Below, piece by piece: positions 46,404 to 58,939 of a DNA stretch of 64,000 nucleotides. Within the stretch, counting starts at the first letter, position 1; each line of letters begins with the position of its first letter. A model generated the notes under the pieces. That model searched no databases and was not told where the DNA came from. It was given only the letters and a program-made list of their open reading frames with translations. A program made the translations under genes and the position numbers. The stretch is from Cordilura impudica (Eukaryota > Arthropoda > Insecta > Diptera > Scathophagidae): the NCBI GenBank assembly GCA_963682025.1, contig OY821517.1, forward strand, positions 105,700,972 to 105,764,971, read 5' to 3'.

Positions 46404-48560
46404 AAATTTGATTTAATAATCCTTTTTAATTCTTTTTTTGATTTTTTGGTCACGTTAAATGTTAAATGCTGTTAATGTTTTTGCCCACTCACTTTAATAA
46501 TGCCTTTAAGACACTGAAGCCACACATTTTAACATGTATATATGAATTTAAAAAAAATTATCAAGCATTTCTTTTACTCCAAAAGAGAAATGAAAAACTT
46601 TTTATTGTCCAGGGTAATCGCTAGTGAAAAACAAATTCCAGAACTGATGATGTGCGAAACCGGTTCTTAAAATTTTGCTAGATTTCGACAACGCAATTGT
46701 TTTCAATGTTACAGAAAACCTTTAAATAATATATTTTTGGTTATTGATTAATTTATTCTTATGCGCCAAAAGTCATTTAAATTGAATTAATTAAATTTAA
46801 TGAAATTATGTGTATAAAATTTTCCCAAATTACTTTAAACAAGTAAAAATATGTTTTATATTCGAAACTAAATATTTATAAAAAAAATGAGTCCCTTCAT
46901 ACTTAACAAATGCTACATACATTAGTACTGGTAACAATACATATACCAACATGCCTCAGACATGTTACAGCCTTATTAATATATTTAATTATACTCTAAT
47001 AGTTGGTAGTTGGTTGTGTGATATTTAATAACAACAATTTTTTGTGGCATTCACTCCATTTTAAAATATTATGAAGTGTAAAATTGTAAAAAGAAATAGT
47101 TAATTAAGTAAATTACCATTGGAAATGGTAAAAATGTTTCCACTTATTAAAGAAACTCTAAAGAAATTTGTATTTGCTGACAGATCGAATGCAAATATCA
47201 AATGTTCGATTAGTGAAAATAATTCAGTATTGTAACTTAATTAATGTGGTTTCAAATTACTTGTTGCATCCAATAGATCTTTGTAAATTCGCAATATGAC
47301 TGTAAATATAAATTATATTCCAAATTATTTAGGACCTCATAATTAAAAATGGTTGTTTTATATTATGTCTCTTTCTGCTTTAGGGACTGACCGGTCATTG
47401 TTATTTTATTTGGTATTTGGCTTTATACATATTACAAAATGGCTCGATAGTTCGTACTTAAAAAACAATTCCATTTCTAACAAATGGCTTCGATTTGCCG
47501 GATTTTAAAAATAGAAGCTTTTTTATCAAAATAATTTGGCCCAAAATTGATTGATCTGGCCATTTTCTACATTCCTTTTATTATTTAAGGTGTGTTTACA
47601 GTATATATATTTTTTTATATGTAAAGTCAGTTTTACGATCAATATGTAATTCCGTGTGTGTGTCAAAATTGGCGTTTAACATACGATTCATAATTTTTGC
47701 GTTCAAACGTACATGTATGTAATTGCGCCTGACATAACCTCTGTTTGTTTGTTTACAACAGCTGATTTTTTAATTTGTTAATTTACAAAATTAATTGTTA
47801 AAAATATAGTTATATATTTTATATATTTTTTAATTGTTAGTTAATATTAAACTATTTATTTCTGTTTAAATATTAATCTTTTTAATTAACTATGTTTTTC
47901 TTTCACCACAAGCAGTGTTGTATTTTCATATGTTTTGTCATGTCAAAAAAAACTTATTCTAATTGAAAAATTTACATATGACTTTCCATATGTGTTGTAC
48001 ATAAACAATGTTTGAAAGGGTTCACACGATGTGTACAAATTGCATGTGCTAAAAACATATGAAAAAATACAAACAAAACATATAGTGTGAACGCAGCTTT
48101 ACCAAAATATAGTATTTCTATAATTTTACTCTTCTCTTAACAAACCAAATAAATTAGTTGTCGCCATCGCGTGTAGAATAAGTTAAACTAAATTTGTTTT
48201 TCTTATATTATGTTTCTTTGGAAAGTCTTAATTATGTTTAAAGTTAATGATAGGGACCACCAAGAGTTGTAAGTAGATAATAAGGTACGTGTGTATGTTA
48301 TACGAACAAGAAGTACTATTATATTATTATTGTTTTTTCATGTAAATTAATTAATTATAATAATTATTAGTGTATATTTTTTTTTTATTCCTGGCTGTAA
48401 AATTATTTTTACACTAAATTTATCAGTAGGTAATTTTTCATGCCTCCCTTATTATTATAATTTACCAACACCTCTGTTGTCAGAGTATAATAAGTTTGTG
48501 CTGATGATTGTAATTAGCATAAATACTTTAGCTGACAAAAGCTTTTATCAGGCAGTCTAT
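46404..48560. other. AT-rich DNA, no supported gene
   Basis: No domain-bearing frame, splice structure or clear repeat end was found over about 2.1 kb. The base composition is very AT-rich, with runs near 47795-47885. Confidence 0.45.
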
Positions 48561-48689
48561 CTCTGAGTTATATATGTCTTTTCTTAGTTCAGGGACACTT
48601 ATGTAGGCCAGTATAGAAAAACTTTGGTGTGTATGTATGTAAGTGCATCACGGCTGAACCACTGCAGCTAAATACCGAGTCGGATCAGT

Positions 48690-49050
48690 GGAGGTGTCGC
48701 TCTCCATATAATGTAATGATTCAATATCATATGTCTCGAGTACTATGGTAGGGAGGAGAGCTTTGCAAATTTGTGTAAGGACATCTATTATTAGTATGAG
48801 TAGCCACGGCGAAAGTGAATTTTCAATATCATATATGTTGAGTAAGATAAAGAGAGAATATCGATACTTTAAGTGCATTCACAGGTTAATAATGGACGGT
48901 ATCGTATCAGTAGGCGTGGCAACTCCCATACAAAATAATTATTGAACATTATATATTTTGACTAATGTGACAGGTAGATCTTTGATAATTTGGGTGACGT
49001 TATCTGTTATTAATGTAGGTAGTTCCAATGCAAAATAATTATTGAATTTT
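48690..49050 (+). repeat. Helitron-type minisatellite remnant
   Basis: Units share CTCGAGTACTATGGTAGGGA, GAGAGCTTTGCAAATTTGTG and TTATTAGTATGAGTAGCCAC, parallel to 33780-34020 and 38870-39640. About two and a half diverged units of ~150 bp precede the left end of element C. The Helitron ends are lost. Confidence 0.5.
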
Positions 49051-49613
49051 ATATATGGGGCGTTTCATGTCAAGTGACCCAACTTTTGACATCGATGTCT
49101 TCTGATCGGGATGCAATTTGCACCAAGGTTAGTCCTGTTGGATATTAGTTTAGACACAATTTTTCAACAAGATCGGTCAAGAACTCTCTGAGTTAGTGCG
49201 GGCCCAAATTTGACATTTTGGCCAAACAGATGTTTTTTTCGTCCATGTAATTTTTTACCTGTTGTTCTTAGCAAAATTTGTCCCAAATAATTTAGATAGC
49301 TATTTCTTCAATCTTTCGAAAAAAAGAAAAATTAAAAAAAAAATTTTTTTTACTTTTCTTTGCAAAATCAAAAATTTTTTTTTACTTTTTTTGCTAAAAA
49401 AAAAAGCTTATGTTTTTTCCTTTAAGATCTTGTTGGTCGCTTAGTGAGTGCGAGTGGGATATCTATCAAAACAAATGTTTTGTAACTTAAGAGACTCGGT
49501 TTTTCAATTTTTAGCATATGCACTAATTGAATTTTTACCTTTTCGTGTGTAAGTGTTTCTAAAACGAAAACTGAGAAACTAGATAAATTAGCCTTTTCGA
49601 CAGTGTGTAACAT

Positions 49614-52600
49614 TAGGGTGGCCCTTCGTTATATGGAGGGAAAAAAGTGTTCAAACTGTCGGTCTCACCCCCTAGAAATATGCGAATAGAAAACAAGTAA
49701 GAAAATTATAGTCGGTCTAGACCGACTATACGATACCCTCTACCATACGTTTAGAGACCCTATCTCTCAGGCCCAACTAACTGGATATAGAAAATAAGCA
49801 TAAACCAAATTTGAGTGGGATTTTTATTAATTTTTTCGGCTGCAGATATGAAAAAGTTCATATCGGATGCTATATCTATATGGGAACTACGCCCAAAAAT
49901 GGACCGATCCTGACCATGGTTGGTAAAGTCTCTTGTATTTTGCAAAAATATATACAAACAAAATTTGAGAAGAATCAGTGCAATATTTTTGTTTTTTGAT
50001 AGATTTAAGTGAAGATCGGGAAGCAGCTCTATATGGGGCCTATGACTAAGAGTTGTCCAATAGGGATCATTTTTGGACTACTGATTAATGGATGTAATAT
50101 ATACATACAAACCCAATTTGACTAAGATTTGTATGATAATTTGGATCTTATGGCAATATATGTTGATTTCATAGGGGTCATTTGTATGGGGGCTAGGTCT
50201 TAACATGGACCGATTCTCACTAATTTCAACAGCGTTCATCCCGTGGCCGACAAAAGATTAAATACCAAATTTCATCAAAATATATTCATATTTGCGACCT
50301 GCAGTTTGATTACAAGCTTTACATGGACACACAGACGGACGGACGGACATCGTTAAATCGAATTAGATAGTGATTCTGATTCGATCGGTATAATTAAAGA
50401 TGTGTGTAGGTCAAATATTTTTGGTTGTTACAAACAGCAGCACAAAGTCAATATACCCAAACCACATAGTGGTATAGGGTATAAAAAACTGAGAAAACAA
50501 AGTTTTGGGCCAATCAAAAAACGTTTAGACGTGGCGCAAAGCGATTGAAAATTTCAAGTGTATTTATATGGGGAAAATATGACTTTTTTTCAGATTTTAC
50601 GAAAATTTCGTTGTAAATTTTAACCCTTCCGACAAGCTGTTACATAATTCGGGATCAGTATTAAATTATCCTTTCAAAAGGCTATAAAACTTCAAAATCG
50701 TATGAAACCTCGCCAAGAAATAGCAAATGCCCAAGACCACTTCTGTACGAAAAAACTAAGTCATGAAATTTGATGGCATTTTTTTCAACTTTGAGAAATT
50801 GATTAAAGCCATCATTTTTTTGTTCTCTATACTTATAAGTACTCAGATATGAAGTACTGTTTTATTAACACGTTGTTAACCTATTGCGCATTGAGACCGA
50901 AAATTGGAAATTTTTTTGATAAAATTTTTAAAACTCCTTTTTCAAGTTTGAAAAAATTTTCTTAAACAAAATTTAAAAAAATTAATCTATCACTTTATGG
51001 TTTTATGAAATACATGTTGCAGATTAACTATGTGAATTTTTAAGTAAATCCCTCTGCCAGAACTTTTTTGACAAGGATTTTATTTTCGCGGATTTCGAGA
51101 AAAATAGGATTTTTGTGAAATATTCTGTAAATGTACTCTTTCTAAATACTTTGTATCAAAAATTCATAATTTTTCTACTTTTAAATGTTATATTTTATCA
51201 TAATAGCTAGGGTTTCGGAAAAAAATAATATGACTCCATTAACCCTTTTGGAATTGGGATCACATATGACGCCAAACTAATAAAAGACAATTTATTCAAA
51301 AATTTCAAATATTTTGTAAATGCTGTCCAATTTTTAGATGCGACACTTAAAATATAATAACCAAATATGTAGGAGTTTCGTTCCAAAAATTTGGGATAAA
51401 TCCGAGAACGTTAACCCATTATTTGCCAAGGCCAGCTTTGGATTTTAAGATATTTTAAAATAAAAATGACCTAAAACGAGTTTTTCTATTAAACTCGTTG
51501 ATACCACTATTTAGAATTTAAGAAAAATAATTCGGTTAATTTTTATTTATTTGACCATTCAGTGCTCCTGGGATCAAAATAATCCATTGTGATATATATT
51601 TGGTGCAATTATCTGCTTATTGCCCGCGAATATAAATTAAAACAACTTTTAACTAATTTTGTTATAAAATTACTTTATGTAATAAAGTAATAGTTGAATT
51701 TATTGCTGTTTCACCCACCAATTTGGTGGATATTGATAAAAAACGCCAAAAAAAAAATATTCAGGTCAATCGGTGAAGATGCCATTACTTATAATGTTTG
51801 ACATTTTTTTGATTTTTTATAATCGGTCGCTTTATAATATCTTCAATGTCACCTACATGTTTTGAAACTTCTACCATTTTATTTCCCAGTTTTAAATAGT
51901 TTATTAAATAAAAGTAAATTTCAAATATAATAATATATATAAAAGGTAATATTAAATTACTACTACTCTTAATGGAATAAGTTACAAAATTAAAAGTGAA
52001 TTTCAAAAAACGTCCTATTTTTTAGACATATGACTTAAGTTGTTTTAATTTATATTCGCGAGCAATAAGCAGATAATTGCACCAGAGATATATCAAAATG
52101 GATAATTTTGATCTCAGGAGCACTGAAGGGTTAAATAAATAAAAATTAACCGAATTATATTCCTTAAATTCCAAATAGTGGTATCAACGAGTTTAATAGA
52201 AAAACTCGTTTTAGGTCATTTTTATTTAAAAACATCTTAAAATCCAAAGCTGGCCTTGGCAAATAATGGGTTAATGTTCTCGGATTTATCCCAAATATTT
52301 GGGACGAAACTTCTACACATTTGGTTATTATACATTAAGCGTCGCATCTAAAAATTGAACAGCGCTTACAAAATATTTGAATTTTTTGCATAAATTCTCT
52401 TTTATTAGTTTGGGGTCATATGTGACCCCAATTCCGAAAGGGTTAATGGAGTCATATTATTTTTTCCGAAACCCTAGGCTATTAAGATAAAATATAACAT
52501 TTAAAAGTAGAAAAATTATGAATTTTTGATACAAAGTATTTAGAAAGAGTACATTTACAGAATATTTCACAAAAATCCAACTTTTCTCGAAATCCGCGAA

Positions 52601-53272
52601 TATAAAATCCTTGTCAAAAAAGTTCTGGCAGAGGGATTTCCTTAAAAATTTACATGGTTAATCTGCAACATATATTTCATAAAACCTTAAAGTGATAGAT
52701 TATTTTTTTAAATTTTGTTTAAGAAAATTTTTTCAAACTTGAAAAAGAGTTTTAAAAATTTTATCAAAAAATTTCCAATTTTCGGCCTCAATGCGCAATA
52801 GGTTAACAACGTGGTAATAAAACAATACTTCATATCTGAGTACTTATAAGTATAGAGAACAAAAGAAAATGATGGCTTTAATCAATTTCTCAAAGTTGAA
52901 AAAAATGCCATCAAATTTCATGAACTAGTTTTTTTTGGCACAAAAGTGGTCTGGGGCATTTGCTATTTCTTGGCGAGGTTTTATTCGATTTTGAAATTTT
53001 ATAGCCTTTTGAGGGAATAAGTTAATACTGATCCTGAATTACATAACAGCTTGTCGGAAAAATTAAACTATAGAACGAAATTTTCGTAAAATCTGAAAAA
53101 AAGTCATATTTTCCCCATATAAACACACTTGAAATTTTCAATCGCTTTGCGCCACGACTAAACGTTTTATGATTGGCCCAAAACTTTGTATTTCTCAGTT
53201 TTTTTGCTATTCGCATATTTCTAGGGGGTGAGACCGACAGTTTAAACAGTTTTTTTATTAAGGGCCACCCTA
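49614..53272. mobile_element. Foldback-type element (copy 2) with both arms
   Basis: Ends TAGGGTGGCCCTT and AAGGGCCACCCTA are exact inverted matches over at least 11 bp. A perfect 9-bp target duplication GTGTAACAT flanks it (49605-49613; 53273-53281). After removing the DINE-like insert (49692-50484) it is about 2.87 kb: left arm to about 51630, a unique centre (about 51640-52050), right arm about 52060-53272. Arms share TTAACCCATTATTTGCCAAG and TTGCGCATTGAG blocks. The centre encodes nothing recognisable. The element lies inside an arm of element C. Confidence 0.88.
49692..50484 (+). mobile_element. DINE-like element, full length (793 bp)
   Basis: AACAAGTAAGAAAATTATAG with perfect hairpin GTCGGTCTAGACCGAC at the left and CACATAGTGGTATAGGGTAT at the right. 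The GGAC tract is short (50334-50348). It is inserted in the left arm of the foldback element, splitting GCGAATAGA from AAAACTGAGAAA. Confidence 0.92.
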
Positions 53273-53639
53273 GTGTAACATACCTAACTAAAATTTCATA
53301 CCTTCGATACTGTAATACCCGCAATTTGTCAACCTCAGGAAAAAAAAATCGCTTTTTTTCTATAGAAATGATGAAAAATTATTATTTTTATTTATTTGTA
53401 ATAATAATTAAATTAATATACATATAATGATAATAATAAGAAGAAAAAAAAATACAATAAAATTTAATCTTAATCATAATAGATCCATTTATATCATAAC
53501 TATTTTTATACTTAATATATTGTAGCTGATGAAGTATTTAAGTTTTGTAAATTTTGAAATACCCAGTCTTTCATCCAGCTTATTTATAGCCTTTTTGCCA
53601 ATCCTTTTTTTTGGCTATTTTAGTTTCTACAATAATAAT

Positions 53640-54556
53640 TCTTTGCCCAATGGAATAAAGCAGTTGCATCTAAGATGCGATCTTGATGAGAGCGCTGGGG
53701 GCTATACTTCGCTGCATTTCTTTTGAGGTTTGCTCCAATACCATCACGTACTCCTTTAGCAGGAGTAGTAGGATAAAAATTCCACTCAGCTGGCGGTAAT
53801 CGTAAAAATCTTCTGGCGAATCATCTGTTAAGTACTTTAAGTTGCTTTCCTTCAACATCAGTTTAACATTTTCATGGTAAATCCAAATGCATACTGTGTG
53901 AGTTCCGGTGCTTGCTGCCAAAACGCAATGTTCTGACCTCAGTTGGGTAAATTTTGTTAAGCCAATTTTGACATCCTCGTGTTCAGATTAAAATGTTGCA
54001 AACAACATTTTCGGGTTGCAGAGAACCATTCTCTTCTGCATTTGAACTTTCTTGCCATCGATTCGCACAGACACTCAGTCTTTCATCCCTTGCATCAGGC
54101 GACTCATGTCATCTCGCTGATAAAACTGAGTTACTAGAGCTTCAGTTTCACAATCTAAAGTTTTTCCTTTCTTTTTGTTTGGGAGTTTGAGAATCTCATG
54201 CTCAGCAACCAATTTTTTTTTTTAACAATTCTTGCTTTTCGTTGAGACGTTACAAACTCAGTCATTATTTTTGCACAATTCCATGCCGATGGAGCAAGCG
54301 TGAGAAGTGGAATTCTTTCAGCTCTACACTGTGACGTTTTGTATTTCTCTTTTATTTGTTCAAGAACTTCTGCTGTATCCTTATGATATTGGTTTTGACA
54401 CTCATTCTTTGAACTCAGTAGAAGGTCTACTGAAAAGTTAGAATCACCATCATCGTCAACAGTTCCGTTATCATTCTCAGAATTACTTTTGTCTTCATCT
54501 AGAATAACTTCAACGTAAGGATCATTACCATTCAAATCCGCAAATTCTTTCAACTT
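53640..54556 (-). pseudogene. Element C transposase remnant (family not identified)
   Basis: Two minus-strand frames. The first (54155-54553) starts MKEFADLNGNDPYVEVILDE, is acidic for ~40 residues, then has ECQNQYHKDTAEVLEQIKEK and a basic putative helix-turn-helix: IPLLTLAPSAWNCAKIMTEF, VTSQRKARIVKKKN. The second (53670-53921), in a different frame, contains THTVCIWIYHENVKLMLKES, resembling a mid-region C-x-C-x-x-H-x-N-V-K-L-M motif I associate with an insect transposon protein family. The catalytic part is missing. The encoded strand and central position suit the transposase of element C. I cannot name the superfamily. Confidence 0.55.
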
Positions 54557-54675
54557 TCCGAGCTCTTTCCTGCATTGATCCAGTAAATAAAGGCGATTAA
54601 TAAGCTGGATGAAAGACTGGCTATTTTAAAATTTACAAAACTTAAATACTTCATCAGCTACAATAAATTAAGCAT

Positions 54676-54779
54676 AAAAAAGTAAGAAAATTATAGTCGG
54701 TCTTGACCGACTATACGATACCCTATACCATGCGTTTAGAGACCCTATCTCTCAGGCCCAACTAACTGGATATAGAAAA
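54676..54779 (+). mobile_element. DINE-like element, left part
   Basis: AAGTAAGAAAATTATAGTCG plus hairpin (one mismatch, GTCGGTCTTGACCGAC) and ACGATACCCTATACCATGCG, continuing to GGATATAGAAAA. It is interrupted there by the Helitron-like element and continues at 57440. Confidence 0.88.
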
Positions 54780-55318
54780 CTAGCTGTTTTTACCCGGTCT
54801 TGCCCGGGATACAAAGGCCTTTGACTTGAAAAATGGTTCACTATGCTTACCAGGCGCTGAGTACTTAGTCCCCAATTAACAAATTCCTCAATAAAATGAA
54901 CTTTCTCCCCAAAAATTTGTATGGGCAGTAAATTCATTTTTTATTTCAATTAAAAATTTTTAGATTTTTTAATTTAGAAGTTTTTTAAGATGCTGCAGCA
55001 AAAATGCTTCAAAAATAAGTTGCGAAACCGCTTAAGTTTTTTTTTTCAGTTTATTTATAAACATCAAATATAACGGAATGGTTCGCAAATTGAAGGAATC
55101 ACAACTTCTAAAAATTGAAATACTTCATTCAATAAGTGATCATCATTGGGCTGAGACGTCAAATTCAAGTTTCAGAAATGAAAGACTAATGCGACGTTTA
55201 ATATTGTGTCGCAAGGTTTCTTTAAGCAACTGCTTATAGTATATGTGTGGCCTATTTTGATCAACAGGTAATTATTTCACATACGTAGATAAAATTTATC
55301 ATACGACATTTCACTAAA

Positions 55319-55990
55319 CTGTGTTCCGCGAGCGAGTCGCGCACGATTCCGCGCGTTTGGCAGCCAGACCCATGCTGCCGTGCAGTTGTGTCAAATTATT
55401 TTAATCGCCAAAATATATTTTTCAGATCATTGCGATATTTTTGCTGAGCTGTCTTCCGCGAGCGCGTCGCGTCCGCGGTCGCGCACCGCGCGCCGCTTCC
55501 GCGCATTTGGCAGCCACATCCGTGCTGCCGCGCAGTTGTTGTCAACTTATTTTAATCGCCAAAATATATTTTTCAGATCATTGCGATATTTTAGCTGAGC
55601 TGTGTTCCGCGAGCGTGTCGCGTCCACATCCGTCGCGTCCGCGTCCGCGTCCGCGCGCCTCGCGCCGTTTCCTCGCAGCTACTACCCATTCTGGCGCTAA
55701 GTTCTCGTTAACTTATTTTAATTCCTAAAACATATTTTTTAGAGCATTGTGATATTTTAGCTGAGCTGTGTTCCGAGAGCGCGTCGCGTCCGCATCCGTC
55801 GCGACCGAGTCCGCGGTCGCGCGCCGCGCGCCGCTTCCGCGTATTTGGCAACCACACCAGTGCTGCCGCGCAGCTGTTTCCAACTTATTTTAATTGTCAA
55901 AATATATTTTTCAGATCATTCCGATATTCTAGCTAAGCTGTATTCCCCGTGCGCGTAGCTTCCGCGCAACGAAATGATGCTATTGAAAAG
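55319..55990 (+). repeat. GC-rich tandem array, about 4.5 units of 130-172 bp
   Basis: Units start at CTGTGTTCCGCGAGCG-like phrases at 55319, 55449, 55600, 55766 and 55938, giving periods of 130, 151, 166 and 172 bp. Each unit has a GC-rich half (CGCGTCGCGTCCGCG, then GCGCCGCTTCCGCG, TGGCAGCC and TGCTGCCGCGCAG) and an AT-rich half (CTTATTTTAATCGCCAAAAT, CAGATCATTGCGATATTTTA). Length variation comes from expansion of the internal GTCCGC hexamer. Two plus-strand frames through it are consequences of the composition. Confidence 0.9.
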
Positions 55991-56215
55991 AATACTCATT
56001 TTAAATGCGTTTATTGTAGGACATATATCGAGAGCAGTATGCAAGTGTTTACTAAAATAAATATTTAACAAAATTCATTAAATAAAAATATGTAAAAATT
56101 TAAGAATTTGGGGATAAGTTAATTTTTTCTTTCGATTAAAAAAAAAAATGGGGAATTTGTTCATCTCTTTTGGGTGCCTTTTTTTTAAGTTTGGGAAATT
56201 TGTTCACCGTGTAGT

Positions 56216-57420
56216 TATTTCCGTGTAAACCAAATATCAGAGAAATCCGTTGAAAAGTACAAATTTGTATAGGGAAGAAATATACCACACAACAAAATGT
56301 GAATTTTATATGAAAATTGGGCGTAAAAGTAGGAGTGGTCGGTAAAAATTATATGGCGACCTTCCCTGGAACATGTAGTAAATTTCGGAGAAAGCCATTG
56401 AAAAATAAAAGTTTGTATAGCAATCAAATAAAGAAACAAATAAAAGGATAAAAATAAGTTTTATATACATAGAAGTTGGCGCAAAGTAGGCGTAGGCCTG
56501 TAAGAAGCATATGGTGACCTTCCCTGTAGTATAGAGATCGTGTGACCAAATTTTAGCCATCCCTTGAAAAATAAAAATTTCTATAGTGAACAAATATACT
56601 AAAAAACAGAAAATTAATTTTGAATAAAAAGTGGGCGTAGAAGTAAGCGTGGCCGGCAAGAATTATATGGCGACCTCTCTGGAGTACAGAGATCGTGTGT
56701 AGCAAATTTCAGAGAAATCGGTTGAAAAATAAAAATTTGTATAGCGAACAAATATACCAAAAAACAAAATGAATTGTGTACAAAAAGTGGGCGTTAAAGT
56801 AGGCGTGGCCGGTACAGAGCATATGGCGACCTTTCCTGGAGTACAGAGATCGTGTGTACCAAATTTCAGAGAATTCCGTTGAAAAATAAAAATTTGTGTA
56901 GCGAACAAATATACCAAAAAACAGAAAACGAATTGTATACAAAAAGTGGGCGCAGAAGTAGGCGTGGCCGGTAAGAATCATATGGCGACAATTCCTGGAG
57001 TATGGAGATCGTGTGTAGCAAAATTCAGAGAAATCCGTTAAAAAATAATAATTTGTATAGCGAACAAATATACCAAAAAGCAGAAAATGAATTGTAAATA
57101 AAAAGTGGGCGTAAAAGTAGGCGTGGTCGATAAAAAGTATATGGCGACCTTAGCTGGAGTACAGGGATCGTGTGTACCGAATTTCGGAGAAATCTGTTAA
57201 CAAATAAAAATTTGTATAGTGAACAAATATGAATAAAACAGAAAATGAATTTTACATAAAAAGTGGGCGTAAAAGTAGGCGTGGCCGGTAAAAAGTATAT
57301 GGCGACCTTTCCTGGGGTATAGAGATCGTGTGTACTAAATTTCAGAAAAATCCGTTGAAAAATAAAAATTTGTATAGCGGTCAAACAAACAAACAAACAA
57401 ACAAACAAACAGAAAATGAA
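56216..57420 (-). repeat. Tandem array of ~157-bp units (7 copies)
   Basis: The phrase GTGGGCGTAAAAGTAGGCGT (or variants) recurs at about 56319, 56478, 56633, 56789, 56948, 57107 and 57264, so the period is 155-159 bp. Each unit also has ATATGGCGACCTT, GAGTACAGAGATCGTGTGTA, TTTCAGAGAAATCCGTTGAA and AAAATTTGTATAGCGAACAA. The overlapping minus-strand frames across it repeat with the array and are not genes. Confidence 0.92.
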
Positions 57421-57439
57421 TTTTATATATATAGATATG

Positions 57440-58076
57440 TAAGCATAAATCAAATTTAACTGCGATTTTTATTAATTTTTTTGGCTGCAGATATGAAAAA
57501 GTTCATATCGGATGATATATCTATTTTGCAAAAATATATAAAACAAAATTTGAGAAGAATCAGTGCAATATATTGTTTTTTGATAGATTTAGGTGAAGAT
57601 CGGGAAGCAGCTCTATATGGGGCCTATGACTAGGAGTTGTCCCATAGGTATCATTTTTGGACTACTGATTAATGCATGTAATAAACAGATACAAACCCAA
57701 TTTGACTAAGATTTATATGATAATTTGGAACTTATGGCAATTTATGTTGATATTATAGGGGTCATTTGTATGGGTGCTAGGTTTGAACATGGACCGATTC
57801 TCACCAATTTCAATAGCGTTTATCCTATGGCCGATAAAAGCTTATATACCAAATTTCACCAAAATACATTCATATTTGCGACCTGCAGTTTGATTAAAAG
57901 CTTTACATGGACACACAGACGGACGGACGGACGGACGGACATCGTTAAATCGAATCAGATAGTGATTCTGTTTCGATCGGTATAATAAAAGATGAGTCTA
58001 GGTCAAATATTTTTGGTAGTTACAAACAGCAGCACAAAGTCATTGTACCCAAACCACATAGTGGTATAGGGTATAA
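57440..58076 (+). mobile_element. DINE-like element, right part
   Basis: Continues from 54779. It has the GATATGAAAAAGTTCATATC palindrome (57491), a GTGAAGATCGGGAAGCAGCT-like block, the GGAC tract (57919-57940) and the terminal CACATAGTGGTATAGGGTAT. About 80 bp is lost near 57523 relative to the 49.7 kb copy. Confidence 0.88.
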
Positions 58077-58142
58077 ATAGTTATGATGTAAATGGATCTA
58101 ACATGTTTAAGATTAAATTTTATTAAATTATGTCTTCTTATT

Positions 58143-58939
58143 TTTATACCCTATACCACTATGTGGTTTGGGTATAATGACTTTGTGCTGCTGTTTGTAA
58201 CAACCAAAAATATTTGACCTACACCCATCTTTAATTATACCGATCGAATCAGAATCACTATCTGATTCGATTTAACGATGTCCGTCCGTCCGTCCGTCCG
58301 TCCGTCTGTGTGTCCATGTAAAGCTTGTAATCAAACTGCAGGTCGAAAATATGAAAATATTTTGACGAAATTTGGTATTTGATCTTTTATCTGCCATGGG
58401 ATGAACGCTATTGAAATTGGTGAGAATCGGTCCATGTTCAGACCTAGCCCCCATACAAATGACCCCTATGAAATCAACATATATTGCCATAAGATCCAAA
58501 TTATCATACAAATCTTAGTCAAATTGGGTTTGTATGTATATATTACATCCATTAATCAGTAGTCCAAAAATGATCCCTATTGGACAACTCTTAGTCATAG
58601 GCCCCTGCTTCCCGATCTTCACTTAAATCTATCAAAAATCAAAACTATTGCACTGATTCTTCTCAAATTTTGTTTGTATATATTTTTGCAAAACACAAGA
58701 GACTTTACCAAACATGGTCAGGATCGGTCCATTTTTGGGCTTAGTCCCCATATAGATATAGCATCCGATATGAACTTTTTCATATCTGTAGCCGAAAAAA
58801 TTAATAAAAATCCCACTCAAATTTGGTTTATGCTTATTTTCTATATCCAGTTAGTTGGGCCTGAGAGATAGGGTCTCTAAACGCATGGTATAGGGTATCG
58901 TATAGTCGGTCTAGACCGACTATAATTTTCTTACTTGTT
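58143..58939 (-). mobile_element. DINE-like element, full length, opposite orientation
   Basis: TATACCCTATACCACTATGT at the left; GTCC tract 58280-58305; perfect hairpin GTCGGTCTAGACCGAC near 58904-58919; CTTACTTGTT ending at 58939. It is inserted in the right arm of element C only 66 bp from the previous copy, facing it. Confidence 0.92.

Larger units (their letters stand above)
54780..57435 (-). mobile_element. Helitron-like element with two tandem arrays (2.66 kb)
   Basis: The minus-strand 3' end is CTAG (54780) with a GC hairpin (CCCGGGCAAGACCGGG) about 11 bp inside; the 5' end is TCTATATATATAAAATTCAT at 57435. It interrupts a DINE-like element whose halves (GGATATAGAAAA and TAAGCATAAA) rejoin correctly, apart from four extra bases (57436-57439). 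It contains the GC-rich array (55319-55990) and the 157-bp array (56216-57420), with (ACAA)n near 57384-57410. No Rep/helicase frame remains. Confidence 0.78.

Noticed and set aside
55380..55728. Arg/Ser/Ala-rich plus-strand frames in the GC-rich array
   Set aside because: They arise from GC-rich repeats that lack stop codons. They shift frame between units and have no conserved start or end.
56215..57453. Overlapping minus-strand frames with repeated LFFGIFVRYTNFYFS-like phrases
   Set aside because: They repeat with the 157-bp array and are not open throughout any one frame; this is not a repeat protein.
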